From: Chondrus crispus
Lineage: Eukaryota; Rhodophyta; Florideophyceae; Gigartinales; Gigartinaceae
Assembly: GCF_000350225.1 (NCBI RefSeq)
Contig: NW_005178881.1
Span: forward strand, 161,409 to 225,408
Direction of reading: 5' to 3'
Length of the DNA: 64,000 bases
A program made the position numbers and the translations under genes. Every line of letters begins with the position of its first letter. Within the stretch, counting starts at the first letter, position 1. This document shows positions 1-10,726 of this stretch, one piece after another. The notes beneath the pieces were generated by a model. It worked only from the letters and a program-made list of their open reading frames with translations. It was not told where the DNA came from and searched no databases.

Positions 1-1713
1 TTGTCCCGCATCCGTAACATCAGCGAGGCCGGCCTTGCTGATCAATCCGCGCTGGCCCTTAGCCGTCTCCTTGCTGAAGGGGACGGCGTGGCTTACCAAA
101 TCCCCGACGGGATACGAGGAGATCGCACGTTTGCTTTCGGTATGGAGGAGGTAATGTACGTCGATCGTATGGCAGCTTACCTGTCGGGGTTCGACTCGGA
201 CTGTCCGCCCCGTTTTATCCTCGCGGAGATCCCGGGACTTTACGTGTATCCGCGTCCGTACGCGTACACCAAGCCCCGGGTCGCTCTTCAGATGTCTGCC
301 GCAACACTGATGCGGCTCCATGGCATCGCCGTGGCCCATCGAGACTGGTCCGCCTACAAGCGGTTCTCGGAGGAAGACGGTCGCGTCTTTGCGTCTGCCG
401 CGTTCGAGCAAGGCATTTCCCCGGGGGACTTTCCCTCGCTTCCGCGCGTGGTTCGTGACACCTTTCCTTCCTTAGAGATACACCCCCTTCTTCCCTACGT
501 GCTGAAGCACTTTGGGTACGCTGCGGTCGACCCGAGTCACCCCGCCCGCGTTCCTCTACTCGACAGCTGCGAAAAAGAATGGGCTTGGTCCCTCGGGAGC
601 GCCTTCATGGCAGAGGTGTGCGTACATGGTCGCGTTTTCCTTCAGCCGGACAAGACTGTGACGTTTCTGGCGCGTCTAGGGCCCGATTTACCGACCGTCC
701 CACCACACCCGCTCGAGCGCGGCCCTCCCCAGGTCTCCTGGACGCTCGATAGCGTCGTGTTCCTGATGACCCGAGCCGGCGAGGTGAGCGAGCGTCATCA
801 TCACCACTGGCCTGACTTCACGACGGGCACCCGAAGCCCGTTCCTCCTGTACGACTCGAGGGTGGACGCGTTCGCGTCTCGCTCGGCAGCGACTCCCGAC
901 TCGGCCGGGTCGAGGGGGAGGCGTGGTGGCGTCGGCTTCGGGTCGCGGCGGAACCGCCGCAAGCGGTATCGAGATCTAGACGCCGTACCGCCTCATCCGG
1001 CCATGGCGGGGTCCGACTTGTTTCGCTCCACCTCGCCCCGTGGGCCCGACGAGCGAACGGTGTTACCCGTCGCGTCGGAGGCGATTCCCCCTATGCCTCC
1101 GCTGGACGACCGCTCCGTTGCCCTGGCCCCTGGGATGGCGGCTCTGGACCTTTCCCTTACGAGGGAGGACGTTGCTTCGGTGCCCGGGCTCGCGCAGGCC
1201 TTGGGACACGCCAGGAACCAGGCCTGGACGGTGAGTAGTCTCCAGTCGACCATGGCGAGCTGGTTCCTCGCGCAGAGTACTGAGGCTCGCCGCCTCAGCG
1301 GGGAGCGCGACTCGCCCTCCCTCTCGCTGCACCGTTTGCAAGGCGAGATTGACTCCGCGCGGGACACCGCTCGTCACCAGACTAGCGCGTACGAACGCGC
1401 TGTATCGGACCGGGATCGGTACCGTCAGGAGCGGGACACCTTGCGCGCCGCTCGGGCGCGCGCGATTCGTGAGGTCGTCTCGCAGCCCTCCAGCAGGCCC
1501 GATCCTTCTGCCGTCCCGACGGTTGTTCCCCTGACGTTGTACGGTTCCGGGGCGCACGCGGCCCCTGTTCGAGAAGGTGGTTCATACCAGCCGCCCACTA
1601 TGCCCCCTCTCGAGGAGGCTGCGGGGGATCCGCCGCGGAACTCCGATGTTCCGTGTTATCCCGGGTACTGCCCGCCGATGCCTTCGGACCGGGGCCCCGA
1701 TGGCACTCGTTGA
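1..1713 (+). CDS. Antisense accessory gene of chromovirus copy 1, 5'-truncated by window edge
   Basis: An open frame of at least 570 codons lies on the strand opposite gag-pol, between the pol end and the missing 3' LTR. The first codon in the window is TTG, not a real start. The copy-2 homologue has about 40 more N-terminal residues, so the true start is left of the window. No known domain is recognised. The N-terminal 280 residues align to the copy-2 product (shared blocks around YVDR, FGYAA and DFxTG). The middle is Arg/Pro/Ser-rich and the C-terminal third (about residues 390-490) is a predicted coiled coil with RDRYRQERDTL-type heptads, also conserved. There is no clear signal peptide or membrane segment, so it is not an obvious envelope. 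It has no internal stops. It would be expressed from the 3' LTR side, converging on pol. Confidence 0.75.
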   Translation: MSRIRNISEAGLADQSALALSRLLAEGDGVAYQIPDGIRGDRTFAFGMEEVMYVDRMAAYLSGFDSDCPPRFILAEIPGLYVYPRPYAYTKPRVALQMSAATLMRLHGIAVAHRDWSAYKRFSEEDGRVFASAAFEQGISPGDFPSLPRVVRDTFPSLEIHPLLPYVLKHFGYAAVDPSHPARVPLLDSCEKEWAWSLGSAFMAEVCVHGRVFLQPDKTVTFLARLGPDLPTVPPHPLERGPPQVSWTLDSVVFLMTRAGEVSERHHHHWPDFTTGTRSPFLLYDSRVDAFASRSAATPDSAGSRGRRGGVGFGSRRNRRKRYRDLDAVPPHPAMAGSDLFRSTSPRGPDERTVLPVASEAIPPMPPLDDRSVALAPGMAALDLSLTREDVASVPGLAQALGHARNQAWTVSSLQSTMASWFLAQSTEARRLSGERDSPSLSLHRLQGEIDSARDTARHQTSAYERAVSDRDRYRQERDTLRAARARAIREVVSQPSSRPDPSAVPTVVPLTLYGSGAHAAPVREGGSYQPPTMPPLEEAAGDPPRNSDVPCYPGYCPPMPSDRGPDGTR

Positions 1714-3357
1714 GGGGGTACAGTTCCCCGTTCCGAGACGACTCGTCCTGTGCTTTCCGTAAAGACTCTTCGCATCTTCTGTTCTTGTCCCTAACCCGCG
1801 TTGCGCGGTTCCAGTGATGAGCCTCCCCCTTGCGTGGCTCGCGCGAGCCCTGGTGTTTCCCGCTTGCGGCTGCGCCGAGCGCGGCACGCTGGCAGCGGAG
1901 GGCGGGTGCAAGGAGACCCGGACGGTCCGGGTCTAAAACAACGCTAAGCGGCCCTTGCCCTCGAACCGGTCGAGGGCACGGCGCGCGACGAATGCGCGGC
2001 GCGGTCCTTATCCTTCGCGGCCCTCGCCACCGATGGCGAGGGCGCGGCGCGCGACGAATGCGCGGCGCAGTCCTTATCCTTCGCGGCCCTCGCCACCGAT
2101 GGCGAGGGCGCGGCGCGCGACGAATGCAATTCTCTTTGGCCCCCTCGCCGTCGGCGGCGAGGGCTCGTAGGGCAGCGCGGTGTCAGCGCGCGCGGCGGGG
2201 CAGCATCGCGAGGGCGGAAGGAGGGAGCGCAGACGCGGGGCCACGGTGAAGGCAGGCAAAGGGCACGGGGGAGTTCAGCGCGTCGTGTATGCAGCGCGCA
2301 CGTGCGCGTTTTTGTCCAGTAGCTACTGTAGAGCGCAAGCTCTACAGCGCGACATGCGCACGCGCGTGCTGTCCAGGACTGCATTTGCGCAAAAGCGCCT
2401 TGACCTTGATTAGATCAGCAAAAAATTGCAAAAATTAATTTTCCCGCGAAAATGTATTTTTGCCAAAAAATTAGTCCCCGCCCGTGGGGTGGTTATTGCC
2501 AAGTGTCGGGCGCGACGCACGTATCGCTGCCCTGTCATCGATTACATGTGGCTCGGTGGCGCTTCCCGCACGTGCCACCCGCGCGTGGCTGTGTAATTTC
2601 CCATTCACCCTTAATTTCATCTGTTTTTAACCTTCTGCCGTCGGTGGCGGCGGTTTGCCAGAACGGCCTGTACCGAATTTACAGTGCGTACCGCAGGCTG
2701 ACGGTGAGGCGGGTCGACAGTTGTGGCACGAGTTCTGCGCCGACGTATTAATTGCGCGTCGGGCTTGTTCACCTTGTCCTCACTTGGTCCGTACCTTGAG
2801 CATGGGTACGCCTCCATTGCTCCTCGTGCCTTATTTTAGGCGCCCCGTACGTTCGCGTACTCACGCACCTGCGCCAGGTTATCGAGGCGAACCTTTCGGT
2901 GGGCATGGCACGCTACAGAGCGCGTGAAATCCCACGCCCTACCCCGTGAGTTGGCGTTTAACAATTGGCGATTCGAGAGTTCATGCAGATCGCTGCTGCG
3001 CCCCTGTAGCGGCGAGGGGATTCGGGACCCCCTGACTCATGCTGTCGTGTTAATACCCCTGTGGGCTACCGCGGTTCTGGTCCGTATTGTCGGCTGGGAG
3101 GGTCCGTTGTTCTTCTCCGTTAGTTGCCGCTTCCGCTGGGATTGTCATAGGGCAGCCCATACTGCTTGCTGTCACGCGACTTCTTCGCGTTTGCGTGCTC
3201 CTTTCGAGGATCTTCGTCCGGTGTTGCTCCTGGAGTCGTGTGACTCCCTCCCCGTCGGGGGAGGTTGGAAGACCGGTGTCCTTGCCCCTTTATTGGAATT
3301 TTGTCCAACCGCGGTCGGTTACCTTTATCCCAAAAGGAGCGGTTGGGGGCCCCCTCC
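1714..3357. other. Non-coding spacer between antisense gene and pol (copy 1)
   Basis: No credible gene is seen. It holds a 66-bp tandem repeat (1972-2165), an A/T-rich stretch near 2410-2475 that could end the antisense transcript, and at 3345-3360 a G-rich tract (minus strand AGGAGGGGGCC) directly after the pol stop that resembles a polypurine tract. In copy 2 the equivalent spacer is only about 300 bp. Confidence 0.6.
1972..2165. repeat. 66-bp tandem repeat, about 2.8 units
   Basis: Units start at 1972, 2038 and 2104, each beginning GAGGGC(A/G)CGGCGCGCGACG. The first two are nearly identical and the third diverges after about 27 bases. Each unit contains self-complementary GC-rich blocks (GCGGCCCTCGCC and neighbouring CGAGGGC), so it can fold. 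The period is a multiple of three, but the longest frame across it reads as low-complexity Ala/Arg and is not believed to be coding. Confidence 0.85.
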
Positions 3358-6300
3358 TCAAGTGTGAACGTCCGCGTTCACGTTTGAGTTGAGGTCCATG
3401 CCGGTGCGTCTCCGGAGGCGTTGGGCGTAACGAGACACCAACTCCTCCGGGACGTGAGTCCGTGCAGTCCAGGTAGGCGTGTCGAAATCCGCCCACTTGA
3501 TGAGGAACTCGATAGTTCCGTCTTCCATATCCCGGTGCTTCAGTAGTCGCTCGACAGCGTACTGTGTCCCCTCTCTGACCTTGTCGGCGAGGTCAGCTGG
3601 GGTTGTTGTGCTCGCCCGTAGTGCGTCCGTCGGCGGTGGCGCGTATACGCAACGATCTGCGGAGACCCGCTCAGTGACCCCATCACGATCGATCGTGATG
3701 GTTCGGTGGTCGTTCGCGAGGACGCGGTAGGGTCCGACTGCGGGGGACGCGAGCTTGTTCGAAGTCTTCCCCCCGTCGGTGGGGTTGAGGTATACGTACT
3801 CTCCCGGATGGAGTCGCGAATTGATCCATCGTATGCGCTTATCGAAGTCGCGCTTGTAGCGAGCCTGCGTCCGTCGCAGGCTCCCGTAGGCCCTCTGGAT
3901 TGTCGAATCCAAGGTCTTGAGGAATTCGGCACGTTGGTTCCCCCTGTTGGCAGGGGGAACCTCACCGTCGGCTCGTCGAAGCGAGAACTCCGGCGGTGGT
4001 CTGCTGAGCACGAGCTCGAACGGCGTCGTGTTGGTGGTGCGGTGTACGTGGGAGTTATACGCATACGTAAGCGGCCCCACGTACATGTCCCAGTCATCTT
4101 GATGCTCGCCTACGTAGTTGCGTAGCATCGCAGCGATCTTTCGGTTGTATCGCTCGACTTGCCCGTTCGTCTGGGGATGGTACGCCGATGTGTACATATT
4201 AGTTATCGCCAGAACACGGCACGTGCTGTGGAAAAACTTGGCATTAAACTGCGGTCCGTTATCCGACAGCAACGTGCGCGGGACGCCGTACTTAAACACC
4301 CACGATTCGCAGAACGCAACTGCGACGGTGTATGCGGTTATCGTGCGGAGCGCCACGACTTGCGTCAGCTTGCTAAAGCGGTCCGTAATCACGAGCAGGA
4401 ACCGTTTTCCTGACTTCGTCTTGGGGAGCGGCCCCAAGATGTCGATGGCCAGACTCTCGAGCGGCCTCGTAGCTGGAAACAATCTCAATCGGTTGAGATG
4501 TTTCCTCAGCTTGACCCTGTTCATCGCGCAGGTTCGACAACCTCGCACCGTGGCGGCAACATCTGCGGCCAGATGGGGCCAGTAGTACTCGCGACGGAGC
4601 GCGTAGTACATACGATTCTGGCCCGGGTGCCCTGCGATGACCGGGTTGTGGCACAGGCGAAGGAGCCTAGCGCGGAGCGTCCGAGGTACCACCACCTGCA
4701 CGATAGCAGGGTCGAAGGGGTGTCTCCGTTTGAGCACCCCCTGGTGGTCCTCGAAGAACGCGGAGTCCCGGGACTCTGACTGTCGTGCCAAAACGGTTTG
4801 GCAGAAGTCATCCACGCGTTGCTCTTCGGCAATCTCCTCTATCGTAAGAGGAGCCGGAAGGTCGTCCTGCAGAGGGGCGACCGAAGAGTCGGGCGCGCCA
4901 GCCTCGTGGTCTGCGGTGCGCTCGATGTCGGTGGCGTCGAACTCGTCATTCTCCTCCCAGAACGAATTGGGTCCTTGGAGAGCGGGGGCTTCGTCGTCGC
5001 CCCTCGGCTCGTCGCGCGCTCGGGCGCGCGACCTTCTTCGTGAGCTGGCTTGGTTCCGTGTCGTCGCGAAGATGTGCTCGACCTCGTGGTCGCAGCTCGC
5101 GATGCAAACGTGGCCCGCGAGCTCGTTCGATACGTCTCGAACGGTAGTGCCCGCGTCGAAGGTGGGAATGTCGTCATCCACCTCGACGCTGGGGCGAGGG
5201 TCGTCGACGACTCTCGGCGACACGAGGCGTGACAGGGCGTCCGGTACCTGGTGCACGCGCCCGAGGCGGTACTGAATGGTGAAGTCGTATTCAGCCAGAC
5301 GTAGCTGCCACCGGGTGAGTCTTCCAGAACTCTCGGTGAGGGACATGAGCAACCTCAAGGCGTCGTGATCCGTTCGGACTGTGAACTTCGTGCCTTCAAC
5401 GTACGGCCGTAGTGTGCGGACGGCCCACACTACGGCGAAGCATTCGCGCTCGGTAGCGCTGTAGTTTCGTTCGCTGTCGTTCAGCGAGTAAGACCAATAC
5501 CCAACGGGGTGCCAATCGTTTGGCTGGTCGTGCTCTTGGAGCAGTGTGCAGCCTAGTTGGTAGGCGCTCGCGTCGGTGTCGATTATGTACGGTCGTCCAT
5601 GCCGAGGCAACGCGAGGATCGGCGGAGCGATCATGCACTCCTTAAGGTTCTCGAACGCCTGGAGTTGATCCTCGGTAGGATTATAGAAGTCAGGATCGGA
5701 ATCCTTGCGCGTCATATCCGTCAATGGACGGGCTATTTTCGAGAAGCCCTTAACGAAGCGGCGATATACGTTACACGCTCCGAGGAACGAGCGCACCTGC
5801 GTCAGCGTCCTCGGGAACGTGAACGTTCGGAAGGCGTCGGCCGCCGTATCGGCCACGCTCAACTTACCTGGGGAGATGACGTGCCCCAGGTAGTGTACCT
5901 TCGGTTGAAAGAAGCTACACTTCTTGAGCTTGAGGGAGATGCCGGCACTCCCCAACAAGCTCAAGACAGTGTCGAGATGCTTCGCGTGTTCCGCGTCCGT
6001 ACGCGAGAACACTATGACGTCATCGAGATAGACGAGGCATAATTGCCAGCGGACTCCGGAAAGGATAATATCCAATGCACCTTGGAAGGTGGCCGGTGCC
6101 CCTTCTAGTCCGAACGGAATGCGCAGGTGGCGAAACGTGCCCATGTGCGTCGTAAACGTGGTCTTATCCCGGTCCTCCGGAGCGACGGGGATCTGCTAAT
6201 AACCGGAATTGCAGTCCAACGTCGTAAAGACGGCTGCATCTCCTACCGAGTCGATGTAGTCGTCCATCCGGGGCAGCGGATACGAATCCGCTGCCGTTTT

Positions 6301-8094
6301 CGCGTTTAGACGCCGGTAGTCCACGCAGAACCGAAGAGAGCCGTCTTTCTTCGGGACGAGCGCCACGGGGGACGCCCACTCGGTGCTGGCGGGTTCGATA
6401 ACCCCTGCGTTCAGCATTTGTTTGACCTCCTTGACAACCATCTCGCGCATGGCGGGCCCCTTCCGATAGGGCATAGAACGAATCGGTTTCGTTCCCGGTT
6501 CGAGAGGGATGCGGTGTTCAGTGGCTCGGATCGTTCCGAGCGCACCGCTCCACAGACTCGAATGCTTACGGAGCATCTCGAGGACGTGGCCACGGAGCTT
6601 GTCATCGTCGATGTATGACAAGTCCACCTCTTTTTCCCAATCCATCGGTGGATTTTTGGGATCCTTTTTGTGGATGTTTACGGTGCCTCCCGCCGTCGGT
6701 TGGTCTCTAGGTGGCCGATCGTCCGTACCCACCTGTTCCCTCCTAACGCTCTCTAGCTCATCGGAGCTTGGTCGTCCAGCTCTTGCCTTCCCGACTTGAT
6801 CGGTCAAGTCGGTCAGGTGTAGCGCGTGTGCGACCCCCTCGGCGACACGACGTTCGGGCGTCAGGATCGCGAGGGGGTTGCGCGTCGCATACCCTACGAC
6901 GGTGTGCTTCGGAAGCCGCCTTTCCCGTCGCGAAAAGTTCGCGACGAGGACGTCGAAGGTCTGATTCGGCAGTACCTCGACGACGCCGTTCGTCAGCCTC
7001 ACTCCATGTCGGTGTTGAAGTGACGGCTTCGGCTCCATGAATACGAGGCCCCTCCCCGCAGTGGTGACGCGCACTCGGGCTTGCGACCTCGCGGGGATGG
7101 TAACCCAGCGGGCGATTCGGATCGCCTGCGGGGCCTCCTCTCGTACATTGGGCCGTCTCGTCTGGCGTCCGCTACGCCTGGTACGGGGAGTCGGCTCCCC
7201 TTTTCCGTCGACGATGGCAACAGAGCCGCCTTGGCGCAGCTCCATCCGTTGAGCCTCGATGTCGATACATCGCACGTGCGTATCGATGAGGGTCGTGCCG
7301 AGGAGGACCGGCACGGCGAGCTGGTCTGCGACTACGAACGGAATTCGGAACACCGTGTTCCTCAACCGCACAGCCAGGCGGACGACGGCCGAAAGCTTGA
7401 GGGGGTTGCTATTTGCGCCTGCCAATCGTGGCAGAGGTGCGTCGTGCACGACGTAACGCGTCCAATCGGGGGGAAGGTCGGCCTTCCTCACCAGATTATA
7501 CCCCGAGCACGTATCAACGGCGATCGTGCAGGGTTTAAATGCATTTCCCTCTGTGGCTATCGAGACGAGGACGTTGTAGATCTTCGACTACATAAGGCAA
7601 ATGACGCCGTCGACAACCTTCAGGGCGACCTTATCGGTGAGGTCGTTCCGCCCGGGCCTTCGATTTCGGTGCTGGCCCCGCTTGTGTTTCCTTCTCCCCC
7701 TTTCTTGGGGCGTCCGCGGATCAGTGACGCCCCTCGGATTACTCGAGTCCGTACGACACGAACCCTTCTCCGGCGACCTTGGGCTCGCGGAAGTCAGGGG
7801 GTCGACCGAATCTTTTCGGTCGTCGTTGCCCCCGTCGCCTTCGTTACGCCTCACCGGGACGTCGGCTGTCCCCGTGTCTTGTTCTCCTAACGTCGGGCCT
7901 TCGGAGGCCTCGACGTGCGCTCCCTCCTGTATCGGCATTACAGGAGCTCCCGTGCTCGCCTCCGGTAGCGGGGGATGTATTATCGGACAATACCCCCCGT
8001 GTCCTCGGCGAGCACGCGGGGTCGGGTCTAGTTCGTGGGGAAAAGACGGCTCACGCGACCGCGTGTACGTAACCGTCTTTACCCTTTTTTCGAA
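3358..8094 (-). pseudogene. pol: Chromovirus pol, copy 1 (PR-RT-RH-IN-chromodomain), two in-frame TAG codons
   Basis: One frame runs from just after a TAG at 8095-8097 to a TGA at 3358-3360, interrupted only by TAG at 7588-7590 and 6196-6198. Order: protease with DTCSG instead of the usual DTG core (minus strand near 7530); RT with WASPVALVPKKDGS and the catalytic YLDDV (near 6020); RNase H with DTDAS (near 5580); integrase with an HHCC-type zinc region, DILGPL, DNGPQF and the final Glu in NGQVERYN (near 4150); and a chromodomain (about 3390-3560) with VERLL, IEFLIKWADFD and TW. Comparison with copy 2 shows the TAGs replace a Ser just before the protease and the Trp of the GYWQIP motif in RT. 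There is no ATG near the frame start, which fits expression by -1 frameshifting from gag. Confidence 0.92.
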
Positions 8095-8097
8095 CTA
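8079..8097 (-). promoter_or_regulatory. gag-pol -1 ribosomal frameshift window, copy 1
   Basis: On the minus strand the gag frame reads TCG AAA AAA GGG TAA (stop 8079-8081). The pol frame, one base back, opens right after TAG (8095-8097) as TTC GAA AAA AGG GTA. The shift must occur in the 13 bases between the two stops, which contain six consecutive A. Copy 2 has the same arrangement with GGGAAAA in register for slippage. The frameshift is an inference from the frames, not shown experimentally. Confidence 0.7.
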
Positions 8098-10649
8098 CCC
8101 GTGCTATCGGAGCTAACCTCCTGGCTATCGACAGCCAGGTCTTCTTCCGGTACCCGGCCGCGTGGGTTGGGACGATTCCCCCACTGCGGCTCGGCGGCCG
8201 TGGCGAAGTATTCGGGTACTTCCGGGCCTTGACCTGCGGCGTCCGGTCATCGCAGGATATGGGGGACGAAGCGAGTCGGCTCGCCTTCGTGACCCTCTGT
8301 GGGTAGAGGGTACGGATCCTCTACCCAGTCTTGCAGGTACATTATCGCATTTTGCACCTGTTGGGGTAACCGAGAACGGTCTCGGTCCCATCTCTCTCCT
8401 TGGCGCGGGTACCTTGTGTCCGCCTGCCGGAAGGCGGGTCGATCCCGACGATCGACTTCGTTACGACGGTACCCGCCTCCACGGGGGGCGAAGCGTGCGC
8501 CCCCACCCGATCGGTTCGGGAAACCTTGACGCGGGGAATGGCCCTCGCCCGCCGCCTGCCGGAGGAGATTACGCGCACCGGGGCGCGTCTCCATCTGGTA
8601 GCGGTAGTTCCTATACGCCGTGAACATTCGTTGTTCCGGCGACAGGAACGGGCACGCGTACATGGCATGCCCGTACGTACGGCATAGCCAGCACACGTAC
8701 GCGCTGCCGTCCGTTGAGGCGAAGGTCGCCGCGTGCCGCGCCTCCTCATCGGTGAGGAGGGGCACGCGAGGTGAGGCGCTTCCCCTATCTCGACTCGAGA
8801 TATCGAGCTCGGCGACGCGGGGGTCCGTGCCCCTTGCCACTCTCGGAGTGGCCGCGAATGCGGTCGCGTAACTCGATGTCGTTCCGGTCGACATCGGTGA
8901 GGGGGTTCGTGCCCCCACGGGCCCTGCTCCTTGCGTAATGAGGACAGGGTCGGCCTGGCACTCATCCTCCCCGATATGGAGGGTCGAGGCGGGCGAACTT
9001 GTCGCGGCGGACTTCGTAGTCCTGCCAGCCCTCCCTGCCGGTTTCGAATCCGGCAGAGGTAAACCGCGCCGGGCGCGGTACGTTGTACCTTCCGCCATGG
9101 CGAAACGGCGGATGGTCGAAAGATCGGTTTTCTGACTGCCTGGCAGCCTTTGCACCGTCTCGGATACTGCGGCACGGGTTGCCGGTGCCAGTCCCCACAC
9201 GAAGTAGTGCGCGAGGGCCTGTTCGGAGAAGACTGCCGTGCATCGGAACGCGGCAGTCTCGAGTCGGTCAGCAAACGTGCTTTCCGTCTCATGCGATTGC
9301 TGTCGCGCCGTAGCGACAGCGTCGTACGCTTCACCTAACACGTCGTCCGTGAGGTAGCGTTTTAAGAATTGATTCACGAGCCCCGGCCAGCTCACGTCGT
9401 CATGGAGCTGGCCGGCGCGGAGGCCACGCATCGTATAACTCGTCTACAGGCGCTCCGCGTCGCGCTCGAGGAAGTGAGCGAGGACTCGTACCGCAACACC
9501 TTCGGTCAGGTGTTGCGAGTTGAAGGTGATTCGGATATCCTTCAAAAACGGCAGCAGCTGGATCGGGTCGGTACCGTCGAAGCTGCGCATCGTGGGACGG
9601 ATCCCACGACAGCGTTGGACGTACTTCGCGATCCGTCCCGCGTCACCCGAGGTAACGAGCCTCGAGGTGTTATCCAAGCGGTACATACGATAGTCAGCAA
9701 CGGCGCTGAACTCTTGGATCATCGTATGTACCGGCTCGAGCCCGGGTTCAGCGGGACCCAGCGTGCGGAAGGAGGTAACCGGTAGCGTACGGACGACTAC
9801 CGGACCTGGATACTCGGCGTAACTCGCCGGCGGGTAGCCGCCCCAGCGGGGATCCACGGAGAACATCGGTTCTCCGGATCCGCGGGCGGCTCCTCCACGG
9901 TCCGGTTCGTCCGCGTACGATACGCGGTCCACTTGCCGCCTACTTCCGGCGATAGGCGGCAAGGCTTGGGTCTCAGACGCGAAGTTCGCGTCTATCGGAG
10001 GACGGCTTCCTTCTGCAGTCCGACTGGTAACGGCACCAGTCGGACGCCAACCTTCGGGGGCGGCGGCGCTCGGAGGTACGGTACCACCGGGCCCTCTCGA
10101 GGGGGCACCGGGTAGCCTTTCGGCCATGGTACGTTCCATGTCACGAGCACGCCGACGAGTGGCGTCGAGCTCAGCAGAGAGGTGCGCGAACGCACCCAAT
10201 TGCTCTGCGGACGGAGAGGTTTGGTCTTCGGGTCGTCTCACCGAGGTCGGCCTCTCAGGGCGACCTTGCCCGGACGGTCCGGGCGAGGCGAAACGGGAGT
10301 CTTCGACGAGCACTATCCGCGAGTGTAACTCGTCGATCAGTGCTCGGAGATTCTCTAAGGACTGCGTCACTCTATCGAACCTCCCTTCACGCAGGGAGCG
10401 GAGTTCGGCCATACATCGAGTGTATACATGGTCCGATACATCGATCCGAAGGGAAGTACGGACTTCCTCGATGTATCCGGCTATGCGTTCGAACATCGCC
10501 GCCGCTCTTTCCTCGGAGGATCCGAGCGACGGTTCGCGGTCACGAGGACCTGCGTCGCCGTCGCCCGACGGGGCGGATGGGGACTGCACAGCGGCCGGAC
10601 TCAGATCCGCCGCTTCGGAGCGGATCGAGGGCTCAAGCTCTTGGCTCAT
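8079..10649 (-). pseudogene. gag: Chromovirus gag, copy 1, with TAG and TGA stops
   Basis: The frame starts at ATG 10649 (MSQELEPS) and runs to TAA 8079-8081, interrupted by TAG at 9444-9446 (Tyr in copy 2) and TGA at 8247-8249. The N-terminal half is Pro/Ser/Arg-rich with a helical region (FERIAGYIEEVRTSL). The middle holds a Ty3-type capsid (PTMRSFDGTDPIQLLPFLKDI, then WPGLVNQFLKRYLTDD). A CCHC zinc knuckle, CWLCRTYGHAMYAC, lies near 8660-8700, followed by an Arg/Gly-rich nucleic-acid-binding tail. Gag packages the element RNA. The tail beyond 8247 is still alignable in style to copy 2, so the TGA is probably a mutation and not the native end. Confidence 0.88.
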
Positions 10650-10707
10650 CTCGACGCGATCGGTTCGCGGAGGGAAGCGGAAGTCTTCACGGAGAGATTT
10701 CGGGGTC

Positions 10708-10725
10708 TTCTAGGTCGGGAGACCA
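10708..10725 (-). other. tRNA primer-binding site, copy 1
   Basis: The minus strand reads TGGTCTCCCGACCTAGAA, one base inside the 5' LTR. It would pair with the CCA-ended 3' terminus of a tRNA (TTCTAGGTCGGGAGACCA). The predicted T-stem strand starts with C, as position 61 of tRNAs requires. The same 18 bases occur beside the copy-2 LTR. The tRNA identity is not determined. Confidence 0.8.
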
Positions 10726-10726
10726 C

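Noticed and set aside
1-1713. Plus-strand gene as a host gene next to a retroelement
   Set aside because: A homologue sits at the same position and strand in copy 2, so it belongs to the element.
3358-8094. TAG read as sense in this organism
   Set aside because: PDI ends with TAG directly after its KEEL retention signal, so TAG is a normal stop here.
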